Shown here piece by piece: positions 16,813-23,922 of a stretch of 64,000 bases of DNA. Every line of letters starts with the position of its first letter. Positions within the stretch are counted from its first letter, which is position 1. Source of the DNA: Streptomyces klenkii (lineage in GTDB: Bacteria; Actinomycetota; Actinomycetes; Streptomycetales; Streptomycetaceae). The notes below the pieces were generated by a model. The model ran no database searches. It was not told the DNA's origin and was given only the letters and a program-made list of their open reading frames with translations. The DNA lies in NCBI RefSeq assembly GCF_003626645.1, contig NZ_RBAM01000002.1:62001-126000 (forward strand), read 5' to 3'. The position numbers and the translations under genes are program-made.

Positions 16813-17460
16813 GTGCCGACGCTCCGGGCCTGCTGCGGCACCGCACTCGCCGCCACGCTGACCACGCTCCTTACGGTGGGCGTCGCGCCCGCCGCCCCGT
16901 CCGCTGCCGCCGCCCCGTCCGCCGCTGTCCAGGGGCGCTCCGGTCCCGGCGGCCCGGCGAACACCACCCCGCCCGTGAAGATCGATGGTGCCGATCCGGA
17001 CCTGAAGCTGCGCTCCGGTGCGAAGCTCGCGGCCGGGCGGGTCCTCGACATCAAGTCCGTCGTCGAGACGGAAGGCGGCGACGAGCGCCGCGAGGACACC
17101 AACGTGGACGTCACCTTCGCCCTCCAGGCCGAGGTCCTCTTCGACAAGGACAGCGCGCAGCTCAACCGCGAGGCCGGCAAGCGCATCAGCGCGATCGCGG
17201 CGGAGGCGAAGAAGCAGAAGGCGGGCACCCTGCGCGTCTTCGGCTTCACCGACGACCTCGGCTCCGCCGGGCACGGCCTCACGCTGTCGAAGGAACGGGC
17301 CAACGCCGTGCAGCGGCAGCTCGCCGAGAAGATCGGCTCGTCCTCGGTCGCGTACCAGATCCGGGGGTACGGCGAGCAGTTCCCCATCGCCGACAACTCC
17401 ACGGAGGAAGGGCGCCGGAAGAACCGGAGGGTGGAGGTCAGCTTCCCGCGGCGGGGGTAG
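16813..17460 (+). CDS. Secreted OmpA-family (peptidoglycan-binding) protein
   Basis: A 215-residue protein with an N-terminal signal peptide (about 1-33, ending in an Ala-rich cleavage region). The OmpA C-terminal domain lies at about 95-215: 'VLFDKDSAQLNREAGKRISAIA' and 'GFTDDLGSAGHGLTLSKERANAVQRQL', ending with 'NRRVEVSF'. In a monoderm this domain binds peptidoglycan rather than an outer membrane, so the protein could tie the pilus apparatus to the wall. GTG 16813 is used. The operon appears to be broken just downstream by the TnpB element. Confidence 0.92.
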   Translation: MPTLRACCGTALAATLTTLLTVGVAPAAPSAAAAPSAAVQGRSGPGGPANTTPPVKIDGADPDLKLRSGAKLAAGRVLDIKSVVETEGGDERREDTNVDVTFALQAEVLFDKDSAQLNREAGKRISAIAAEAKKQKAGTLRVFGFTDDLGSAGHGLTLSKERANAVQRQLAEKIGSSSVAYQIRGYGEQFPIADNSTEEGRRKNRRVEVSFPRRG

Positions 17461-17554
17461 GGGATACGGGATCCACTAGCACAAGTGGCTGACCGTGTGC
17501 GGGGTTTGTCGGGAAGGCGGAGATTCGGCTTGATCGCATGGTCATCATGGAGGC

Positions 17555-18748
17555 ATGGCGCCAGTGGAGGATGCGGGGTGTGCCCGGTACACGTACCGGC
17601 TTCGCGTGTCGTCCGCTGCACGTACTGCCCTGCTTGCCGAGTGGGGGCGCTGCCGGTGGATCTGGAACGAGTGTGTGGCCCGGTCGCAGAAGGCCCATGC
17701 TGACGGGGAGAAGTGCGGTCCGGCGCGATTGGACTCAATGTTGACCGAGGCCCGCGCCCGCACGCAGTGGCTGCGTGCGGGCAGCAGTGTTCCGCAGCAG
17801 CAGATCATCCGGGATTTCGGCAGGTCCCGTGCCAAAGCCGTGAAGGACGTCAAGGCCCGGCTGCCGGTGCACCGCCGTGCCGGGATGCCGAAGTGGAAGA
17901 AGAAACGGGAGGCCCTGCCAACGCTGAACTACACCCGGCGTGGCTTCCGCCTCAAGGATGGACATCTGTGCCTCGCGGGCGGTATCGCTCTGATGGTGGT
18001 GTGGTCGAGGGAGCTCCCTGCCGACGCATCCAGCGTGCGCGTGTATCAGGACAGCCTCGGCCACTGGTACGCCAGTTTCGTCGTGCCCGCCAGTGCTGAG
18101 CCCCTGCCCCGTACAGGGCGGGTGATCGGTGTGGACTGGGGTGTAAAGGAGACGGCGACCACCACCAGTGACACTCACGACCTTCCCCACGCCGAGCATG
18201 GAAAGAACGCTGCCGCCAAGCTCGCCCATTACCAGCGGATGATGGCTCGGCGCAAGCCCCGAAAGGGGCAGCCCGGGTCGAAGGGCTACCGGGAGGCGAA
18301 GCGGCAGACGGCGAAGCTGCACAAGAAGGTGGCCCGGCAGCGGCAGGACACTGCCCGGAAGTGGGCCAAGGCCGTGGCGCGGGATCATGATGTCATGGCT
18401 GTGGAGGACTTCCGCCTAAAGTTCCTCTCCAGGTCCACTATGGCTCGTAAGGCCGCCGATGCCGCCATTGGCGCTACCAAGGCGGCCCTGGTCGAGATGG
18501 CTCGCAAGCATGGTCGTGCCGTGCACCTGATCCATCCTGCGCACACCACGATGGACTGCGCGCACTGCGGAGCGAGAGCCAAGCACGCACTGCCGCTGGG
18601 TGAGCGCATTTACACCTGCACCGCATGCGGAGTCTCTTCCCCGAGGGACAAGAACTCCGCACGTGTGATGCTCGTCAGGGCGGGTCTGAGCCCTGCTGGT
18701 GCCGAGGGTGTAAGACCCGGCGGGGCGCAGCCCCGCCGGGCAGCCTGA
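17555..18748 (+). CDS. tnpB: TnpB RNA-guided nuclease (transposon-associated)
   Basis: A 397-residue TnpB protein, ancestor-type of Cas12, which cuts DNA guided by an RNA from the element's right end. The RuvC triad appears complete: Asp194 in 'VIGVDWGVKETAT', Glu284 in 'MAVEDFRLKFL' and Asp365 in 'SPRDKNSAR'. The zinc finger is Cys335/Cys338 ('CAHCG') and Cys355/Cys358 ('CTACG'). The N-terminal helix-turn-helix and 'WNECVARSQ' region are intact, and there is no frameshift. The start could be ATG 17555 or GTG 17564, which is better spaced from GGAGG at 17549. It has more A/T third positions than its neighbours, consistent with transfer. It interrupts the pilus gene cluster. Confidence 0.9.
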   Translation: MAPVEDAGCARYTYRLRVSSAARTALLAEWGRCRWIWNECVARSQKAHADGEKCGPARLDSMLTEARARTQWLRAGSSVPQQQIIRDFGRSRAKAVKDVKARLPVHRRAGMPKWKKKREALPTLNYTRRGFRLKDGHLCLAGGIALMVVWSRELPADASSVRVYQDSLGHWYASFVVPASAEPLPRTGRVIGVDWGVKETATTTSDTHDLPHAEHGKNAAAKLAHYQRMMARRKPRKGQPGSKGYREAKRQTAKLHKKVARQRQDTARKWAKAVARDHDVMAVEDFRLKFLSRSTMARKAADAAIGATKAALVEMARKHGRAVHLIHPAHTTMDCAHCGARAKHALPLGERIYTCTACGVSSPRDKNSARVMLVRAGLSPAGAEGVRPGGAQPRRAA

Positions 18749-18813
18749 GCCAGGAATCCCCGCCCAGCCCTGAAGGAAGGAATCCCCTCCCTTCCAGGGA
18801 GGGGAGCAGTCAA
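18661..18813 (+). ncRNA. Putative omega RNA (reRNA) scaffold at the tnpB 3' end
   Basis: TnpB guide RNAs start within the tnpB 3' end and run through the right end into flanking DNA. Here a perfect 10-bp stem (18716-18725 with 18731-18740, loop CGCAG) overlaps the last codons and stop of tnpB, and a second 8-bp stem lies at 18784-18804, followed by the terminal AGCAGTCAA. The guide would start at about 18814. The 5' boundary given is approximate. Confidence 0.55.
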
Positions 18814-18971
18814 CAGGGACGACGTCTTCCACCGCCCCCGGCTGATGGTCCGCACCGTCCGGCGGGCCCTCGACGACCTGCGTGCCTTTGACCGGATGGT
18901 CGCGAACTCCGCGCACAGCACGGCAGGATGGGGCGGCGCGGATGCCGGGGGAGTGGTGAGGGAGGCGTGGG
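18814..18971 (+). pseudogene. Remnant coding sequence beside the TnpB element
   Basis: Reading in the frame of base 18818, the sequence beginning 'DDVFHRPRLMVRTVRRALDD' and continuing 'LRAFDRMVANSAHSTAGWGG' is open and strongly G/C at third positions up to about 18960, yet there is no start codon with a ribosome site and the frame begins abruptly at the element end. It therefore looks like the surviving 3' part of a pilus-locus gene whose 5' part is missing; only 74 bases separate the OmpA gene from the possible left end. The frame then runs on as a shadow of the next gene, so its original stop is unclear. I do not recognise the protein family. Confidence 0.45.
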
Positions 18972-20300
18972 ATGAGGGGCCGCGGGAAGGCGAGGGGCGG
19001 GGTCGTCGGCGTGACGGTCCTGGGGCTGCTCATGGCAGTGACCGCAAGGGCAGGGGCGGCCGGAGAGGCCGGGGCCCTCACCGGGTACGCGATGGCCCCG
19101 GGCGCCCAGGTGATCGAGGGGGCCCTGGCCAGGGACGGCGGGCCGCTGCTGGAACCGGGCCCGCACACGTACAAGGACTCCGTCCGGCCCGGTGAGCGCA
19201 AGCACTACACGGTCGAGCTGGACGGCACGTCGAACGCGTACGTCTCCGCCGTGGCCGCCCCGAAGCCGGGCAGCGCCATGGGCCCCAGGGACGGCATCGA
19301 CGTGGCCCTGGAGGCGCTGGACGGGACGTCGTGCGGTGGCGGCCGGCACCGCACGTTCCTGTCGGCCGGCGGCGCCTATCCCGTCGCCGACTACGCGGAG
19401 CGGGCGCCCCGGCCGGGCAGTGCCTGCGCCGCCGCGGGCACGTACCGGTTCGTGCTGGAGCGGGGGGATGCGGCGGGGGGTGACGGTGCGGCGGTGCCGG
19501 TGGAGCTTCAGTACGTTACGGCGCCGCCGGGGGAGGAGGGGGCGGGTGGTTCGGGTGGTTCAGGTGGTCCGGGGGGTTTGGGGCGATCGGATGGTCAGGG
19601 TGGTCCGTCCTCCTCGGGTGGTAGTTGGGCCTCGCAGGCGCCGCGGATGCCGGACGGGCCCGGCAAGGCCGTCACCGGCGGGTCCGGGTTCAACGACGCG
19701 GCGGAGGTGGGCGCCGGCTCCTGGAAGGACGAGCTCCGCCCCGGCGAGACCCACTTCTACCGCGTCGCCGTCACGGCGGGCCGCCAGCTCTTCGCCCGCG
19801 CCCGGTTCGGCGCGGCCCCGAGCGGCGGAGCCACGCCGTACGTGTCCGGCGGGGTGCGTCTGGGGCTGAACAACACCGCGCGGGGCTATGTGATGAACCG
19901 GACCACCGGGTACCAGGGCAAGCCCGCGGCGGTCTCTCTGGCCACGCCTCCGGCCGCGTACGGGGGTGGCGTGGCGGTGGGGGACGCCGTGCGGGGGATG
20001 CGGTTCGCCGGGTGGTACTACCTCCAGGCCAGTCTGAGCCCGCGGGCCGGTGCGGGGGTGGGGGCGGGGGCCGCCTCGGCGGCTGTGCCTGTGACGCTTG
20101 ACGTCGATGTGGCGGCGGCTCGTGAGGCCGCTCCGGCTTCGAAGCCGGTTTCCGGTGTCGTCCCGTCCGGGGGTGAAGGGCGGGACGGGGCGCTGCGGGT
20201 CGTCGGATACGCGGGTGTCGGTACGGGCTCGGCCCTCCTGGCCGGGCTCGCGGGCTGGACGCTGGTGGCGCGGCGCCGTGCGCGCCGGCATGGCGGGTGA
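18972..20300 (+). CDS. Exported membrane-anchored protein of the pilus locus, unknown function
   Basis: A 442-residue surface protein. It has an N-terminal signal peptide (about 1-30). Two related beta-rich parts follow (about 50-180 and 235-385), each with a 'SVRPGERKHYTVELDG' / 'ELRPGETHFYRVAVTAG' motif, suggesting an internal duplication. They are separated by a Gly/Ser-rich linker (about 185-225). A C-terminal membrane helix ('VGTGSALLAGLAGWTLVA') with a basic tail 'RRRARRHGG' anchors it. ATG 18972 follows AGGGAGG. It lies just after the presumed gene remnant. It may be a wall- or membrane-bound partner of the pilus; that is inference from position. Confidence 0.82.
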   Translation: MRGRGKARGGVVGVTVLGLLMAVTARAGAAGEAGALTGYAMAPGAQVIEGALARDGGPLLEPGPHTYKDSVRPGERKHYTVELDGTSNAYVSAVAAPKPGSAMGPRDGIDVALEALDGTSCGGGRHRTFLSAGGAYPVADYAERAPRPGSACAAAGTYRFVLERGDAAGGDGAAVPVELQYVTAPPGEEGAGGSGGSGGPGGLGRSDGQGGPSSSGGSWASQAPRMPDGPGKAVTGGSGFNDAAEVGAGSWKDELRPGETHFYRVAVTAGRQLFARARFGAAPSGGATPYVSGGVRLGLNNTARGYVMNRTTGYQGKPAAVSLATPPAAYGGGVAVGDAVRGMRFAGWYYLQASLSPRAGAGVGAGAASAAVPVTLDVDVAAAREAAPASKPVSGVVPSGGEGRDGALRVVGYAGVGTGSALLAGLAGWTLVARRRARRHGG

Positions 20301-20314
20301 GGGGCGGGGGCTCC

Positions 20315-20424
20315 GGGGCAGGGGTCCGGGACCGTATATTTACGGGCCCGTTCCCCGCGTTCCTTTCGCGCCCTCATGCGCATCGGGCCCGCAAATACAC
20401 GTCAGCGTCCCGGACCCCTGCCCC
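20315..20424. terminator. Long nested inverted repeat between convergent genes
   Basis: An 18-bp arm at 20315-20332 is the exact reverse complement of 20407-20424. Inside it, ACGGGCCCG near 20343 pairs with CGGGCCCGC near 20385. It lies between the converging exported-protein and DUF192 genes and overlaps the 3' end of the latter, so a bidirectional terminator is likely. Confidence 0.65.
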
Positions 20425-20821
20425 TGCGCCCCCGCCCCTCCTGCCCGTCGCCGTCTGCGGGTCCTTGCCCTTCGTGTTCGAAGCGGACGCTGATTCCTGG
20501 GCGCAGGCCCCAGTTGGTCATCGTGTTCGCCGCTGACTCCAGTACGTGGCGGGCTCGCGGGCGTGGCAGGCCCAGTCGGCCCGGTTGCATGGTGCGGACC
20601 GCCAGGACCTTCAAGTTCCGGTCCAGATAGGCCACGTCGATGGCGAAGCGCATCCGGAAGGTGTGCACGCTCGCGGCCGGTGTGAGGAGCAGGGCGCCGT
20701 CGATGGTGTCGCGGCCCAGGAGGCCCCGGGTGCGGGAACGGTAGGACGCGGCGATCTCCAGGGGGATTGGGGGGCCTTCCGGGACATGGAGGCGGGCCGT
20801 GCCGTCCTTCGCGCGGGGCAT
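20402..20821 (-). CDS. DUF192 family protein
   Basis: A 139-residue protein with the DUF192 core at about 12-112: 'ASYRSRTRGLLGRDTIDGALLLTP', 'VHTFRMRFAIDVAYLDRNLKVLA' and 'ARHVLESAA'. The function of the family is unknown. The C-terminal tail of about 25 residues is Gly/Arg-rich and overlaps the inverted repeat at the gene end, so it may be read-through of spacer sequence. ATG 20821 is chosen because the domain begins just after it. It is divergent from the prepilin peptidase gene with 60 bases between starts; DUF192 genes often accompany Tad loci in actinomycetes, as I recall, which supports a shared role. Confidence 0.85.
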   Translation of the reverse strand: MPRAKDGTARLHVPEGPPIPLEIAASYRSRTRGLLGRDTIDGALLLTPAASVHTFRMRFAIDVAYLDRNLKVLAVRTMQPGRLGLPRPRARHVLESAANTMTNWGLRPGISVRFEHEGQGPADGDGQEGRGRRGRGPGR

Positions 20822-20881
20822 GCTCCGGACTTTATCCACAGGCCCGGGCAGGGGTGTGCGGATGTCCGTAATCTCAAGGTC

Positions 20882-21607
20882 ATGGAGACGTTGTTGGTTG
20901 CGGCCGGGGGCGTTTACGGGGGCGTGGCCGGGCAGTTGGTGCCCCTTGCCGGGTATCGGCTGAGCGTCGGGCCCGAGGAGCCCTGGCGGTCGGCGGGCCC
21001 GTGCGGGCACGCGGTCGCGGGGTGGCTGGGCCGGGCGCGGTGCGGGGTGTGCGGGGAGGGGTACGGCCCGGGGGCGCTGCTGCCCGCGGTGGTGACGGCC
21101 CTGGTGTGCGGGGCGCTCGCGGCGGTGGTCGGGGCCCGGCCCGAGCTCGCGGTGTGGCTGCTGGCCGCGCCGACGGCCGTGCTGCTGGCCGTCGTCGACC
21201 GCTCGGTGCAGCGGCTGCCGGATGTTCTGACGCTGCCTCTGGCCGCGGGGACGGCCGTGCTGCTCGGCGCGGCCGCCCTCATACCCGGGGCGGCCGGGTC
21301 GTGGCCGGGGGCGCTGCTCGGCGGGGCGGCCCTGGGCGGCGGGTACTTCGCGCTGTTCCTCATACACCCGGCCGGGATGGGGTTCGGTGATGTGAAGCTG
21401 GCGGTGGGGCTGGGGTGCGCGCTCGGCTGGTACGGCTGGCAGGTGCTGTTCCTGGGAGCCTTCGCGGGGCTGTTGCTGGGGTCTCTGTACGGGATGGCGC
21501 TGCTGGCGACGCGCAGGGCGGGGCGTGGGGCCGCCCTGGCCTTCGGCCCGTTCATGATCGCGGGTGCTTGGGTGGGGGTGCTGACCGGCGGGGCGTGCAG
21601 TGGGTGA
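20882..21607 (+). CDS. A24-family prepilin peptidase
   Basis: A 241-residue aspartic peptidase of the inner membrane, which removes the basic leader of Flp pilin and pseudopilins. About six membrane helices are visible. The two active-site aspartates are in 'AVVDRSVQRLPD' (near residue 100) and in the GxGD motif 'GMGFGDVKL' (near residue 164). A cysteine pair 'RCGVCGEG' near residue 55 resembles the zinc-binding loop seen in larger prepilin peptidases. ATG 20882 is used. Its expected substrates are Flp and the TadE-like proteins at 9530 and 11215. Confidence 0.92.
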   Translation: METLLVAAGGVYGGVAGQLVPLAGYRLSVGPEEPWRSAGPCGHAVAGWLGRARCGVCGEGYGPGALLPAVVTALVCGALAAVVGARPELAVWLLAAPTAVLLAVVDRSVQRLPDVLTLPLAAGTAVLLGAAALIPGAAGSWPGALLGGAALGGGYFALFLIHPAGMGFGDVKLAVGLGCALGWYGWQVLFLGAFAGLLLGSLYGMALLATRRAGRGAALAFGPFMIAGAWVGVLTGGACSG

Positions 21608-21623
21608 GGGCCCGGCCTAACTA

Positions 21624-21641
21624 TTGGATCGTTCAATCCAA
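21624..21641. promoter_or_regulatory. Palindromic operator upstream of the tetR-type gene
   Basis: TTGGATCGTTCAATCCAA has 6-bp arms TTGGAT/ATCCAA around a 6-bp centre, 19 bases before the regulator start. A related element with arms GTTTT/AAAAC sits at 22315-22338 before the MFS gene; both share an ATC-y-AAAAC half. Autoregulation plus control of the exporter is inferred. Confidence 0.6.
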
Positions 21642-21659
21642 AACTGCTACGGTCGGATC

Positions 21660-22241
21660 ATGGCCCGACCGAGGAAGTTCGACGAGGAGCGGGCGGTCGA
21701 CGCCGCGCTTGAGGCGTTCTGGACCGCCGGGTACGAGGCGACCTCCACCCAGGACCTGTGCGAAGCCACAGGGCTGGGCCGGAGCAGCATCTACAACGCC
21801 TTCAAGAGCAAGCACGACCTCTTCCGGCGCGCCCTGCTCCGCTATATGGAGCACAAGAACGAGAACATCGAGGCCGTCCTGGACAGCGGGCTCCCCGTCC
21901 GCGACAAGCTCCGGACGCTCCTCGACGCCATCGTCGAGGAGGAAGTGCTCTACGCGGAGGACGGCCGCGGCTGTCTGGTCGTCAACTCCTGTATCGAGCT
22001 CGCGGCCAAGGATGCCGACGTGGCCCGGGTGCTGGAGCGCGACTATCAGCGGCGGTTCGAGCTGCTGAAGGCCGCGATCGAGTCCGGGCAGCGGGACGGC
22101 GACATCGACCGGGCCAAGGACGCCGGCGCGCTCGCGCACTTCGTCATCGCGGCCATCGGCGGCCTGCGCGTCTCGGCCCGGGCCGGCGTCGGGCGTGACG
22201 CCCTGGAGGGCATCGTCCGCACCACCCTCGACGCCCTCTGA
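21660..22241 (+). CDS. TetR-family transcriptional regulator
   Basis: A 193-residue repressor-type protein. The TetR helix-turn-helix is at about 8-55 ('AALEAFWTAGYEATSTQDLCEATGLGRSSIYNAFKSKHDLFRRAL'-type pattern: 'TSTQDLCEATGLGRSSIY' at 28-45). The rest is a ligand-binding helical domain with a Cys in 'GRGCLVVNSCIELA', a region resembling AcuR/YxaF-type regulators. ATG 21660 begins 'MARPRKFD', the usual start of this subgroup. The palindrome just upstream and the MFS exporter 123 bases downstream suggest it represses itself and the exporter until a toxic ligand binds. Confidence 0.93.
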   Translation: MARPRKFDEERAVDAALEAFWTAGYEATSTQDLCEATGLGRSSIYNAFKSKHDLFRRALLRYMEHKNENIEAVLDSGLPVRDKLRTLLDAIVEEEVLYAEDGRGCLVVNSCIELAAKDADVARVLERDYQRRFELLKAAIESGQRDGDIDRAKDAGALAHFVIAAIGGLRVSARAGVGRDALEGIVRTTLDAL

Positions 22242-22364
22242 TCCCTTTCTTCCTTCCGTCCGCCCTTCCTTCACGTCTCCCGGGCTCCGTGTTGCCGGGT
22301 AGCCGCATGTCTCAGTTTTGTACTGGTTGATCTAAAACTTCTCCCGTAAGGAGCACCCTCACCC

Positions 22365-23594
22365 ATGCCCCGCGCCGTCCATCTCCTCGCCCTCGGCATC
22401 TTCGCCATGGTGACCAGCGAATTCGTCGTCGCCGGACTGATGCCCCAAATGGCCGACGGGCTCGGCGCCACCATTCCGGAGATCGGCTACCTCATCACCG
22501 CCTTCGCCCTCGCCATGGCCTTCGGCGGGCCCTTCCTCACCGTCGCCGTCATGCGCCTGCGGCCGAAGACCGCCCTGATGGTGCTGTTCGCCGTCTTCCT
22601 CGCCGGCAACCTCCTGGCCGCGACCGCCACCACGTACGGCGCCATGCTGGCCGCCCGGATCGTCACGGGCGTCGCCTCGCAGGCCTTCTTCGGCGTCTCC
22701 CTCTCCCTGTGCGTCCAGCTCACCCGCCCCGAGCTGCGCGGCCGCGCCGTCGCCGCCGCCCTGAACGGCCTCATGCTCGGCACGCTGCTGGGCCTCCCGC
22801 TGTCCACGCTCGTCGGCGAGCACTTCGGCTGGCGCGCCGCCTTCTGGGCCATCTCCGCGCTCGCCGCCCTCGCCGCGCTGTGCACCGCCGCCGGCATCCC
22901 CGCCGTGGAGCGCGCCGCCGAGAGCGGGGGTCTCCGCCGGGAGCTGGCCGTCTTCAAGCGCCGCAAGCTCTGGCTCACGCTCTCGACCAGCACGTTCGTC
23001 ATCGGAGCGACGTTCTCCGCGTTCAGCTACCTCAACCCGGTCCTCACCGGGCTCACCGGCTTCTCCGCGGGCGCCGTCCCTGTCCTGCTCATCGCCTACG
23101 GGGCCGCCACCGTCGCCGGCAACTGGGTCGTGGGCCGCCTCGCCGACCGCCACGCCGTCCCCGTCCTGCTGTGGGGCCTCGCGCTCAACGCCCTCTTCCT
23201 CGCCGGTTTCGCCCTCACCGCGCACCTGCCCGTCCCGGCGGTGGCGTTCACGGTGGGCATGGGGCTGGTCGGCGTCACCATGAACCCCGCGATGGTCACC
23301 CGCGTCCAGCGCGCCGGCAACGCCGGGCCGCTGGTCAACGCGATCCACTCCTCGTGCATCACCCTCGGGATCGTCATCGGCTCCTCGGTCGGCGGCCTGG
23401 CCGTCGACGGCTTCGGCCTGCGCGCCCCGCTGTGGCTCGGCGCCGCCCTGGCCGTCGTCGGGCTCGTCACCCTCGTCCCCGACCTCGCCCGCCGGAAGAC
23501 AGCTGCCGCCCCAGCCTCCCCCGAACGGCTCCCCGCGTCCCCCGGACGGCCCTCCGACGCGCCCGGGCCCATCGCCGCGTCAAGTCGGCCGTGA
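22365..23594 (+). CDS. MFS exporter (Bcr/arabinose-efflux type DHA1)
   Basis: A 409-residue major facilitator with twelve predicted helices. The family start 'MPRAVHLLALGIFAMVTSEF' with 'GLMPQMADGL' is typical of DHA1 drug or sugar effluxers. 'RIVTGVASQAFFGVSLSL' corresponds to the conserved helix 4 and 'LNGLMLGTLLGLPL' to helix 5. The last 35 residues are a Pro/Ala-rich tail. ATG 22365 follows TAAGGAG. It is downstream of the TetR-family gene on the same strand with its own promoter region containing a palindrome. The substrate is unknown; a small toxic compound or antibiotic is likely. Confidence 0.92.
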   Translation: MPRAVHLLALGIFAMVTSEFVVAGLMPQMADGLGATIPEIGYLITAFALAMAFGGPFLTVAVMRLRPKTALMVLFAVFLAGNLLAATATTYGAMLAARIVTGVASQAFFGVSLSLCVQLTRPELRGRAVAAALNGLMLGTLLGLPLSTLVGEHFGWRAAFWAISALAALAALCTAAGIPAVERAAESGGLRRELAVFKRRKLWLTLSTSTFVIGATFSAFSYLNPVLTGLTGFSAGAVPVLLIAYGAATVAGNWVVGRLADRHAVPVLLWGLALNALFLAGFALTAHLPVPAVAFTVGMGLVGVTMNPAMVTRVQRAGNAGPLVNAIHSSCITLGIVIGSSVGGLAVDGFGLRAPLWLGAALAVVGLVTLVPDLARRKTAAAPASPERLPASPGRPSDAPGPIAASSRP

Positions 23595-23825
23595 TTTTTC
23601 CGGACGTTATCGAAGTGTGCCCAAGCGCCTTCCGGAGCCGACCGCGGAATGGCCGGTTCTACGCCGTAGGCCCAGTGCTGGCGGGCCCCCGGGGCCTTCG
23701 GGCGGATCGGCCCGGACCCGCCCGTTCATGATCAAAAAGTCACCCAGTGTCAGCATCGCGCGGGTCGTCACCCTCGTCGGTGCAACGAGCACCGCCTCAG
23801 ACCGGTTAAGGTGGAAACCCCCCCT

Positions 23826-23866
23826 CGGGCCGGTCCGTATCCCCCCCACGGACCGGCCCGTTTTCT
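23826..23866. terminator. Rho-independent terminator in the MFS / aldo-keto reductase gap
   Basis: Perfect 13-bp stem CGGGCCGGTCCGT (23826-23838) / ACGGACCGGCCCG (23848-23860), then TTTTCTTT. It is 230 bases past the MFS stop, in a 328-bp gap (23595-23922). It may end a short transcript of its own (a TAAGGT -10-like hexamer lies near 23806), or serve both converging genes. A second GC hairpin lies near 23680-23730. Nothing else is recognisable in the gap. Confidence 0.8.
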
Positions 23867-23922
23867 TTCCCCTTCATCACCCTGGGTGACGATCCGTGTG
23901 ACCCGGACCCTCCGGCCCGGGC

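Larger units (their letters stand above)
17473..18813 (+). mobile_element. IS200/IS605-type (IS1341-like) element carrying only tnpB
   Basis: The right end is clear: a perfect 8-bp stem (CCCCTCCC 18784-18791, GGGAGGGG 18797-18804) followed by AGCAGTCAA ending at 18813, the usual form of actinomycete tnpB element ends. The left end is uncertain. TTGAT, the TAM used by some TnpB nucleases, is at 17530-17534, but a small hairpin (CCACT 17473-17477, AGTGG 17484-17488) could be the left-end structure, which would put the boundary near 17470. No tnpA transposase gene is present, so mobility would need one in trans. Confidence 0.7.

Noticed and set aside
18845..19195. Independent gene starting at ATG 18845
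   Set aside because: No ribosome site; coding character already exists upstream of this ATG up to the TnpB element end, and beyond about 18970 it is a shadow of the next gene, so a remnant is more likely.
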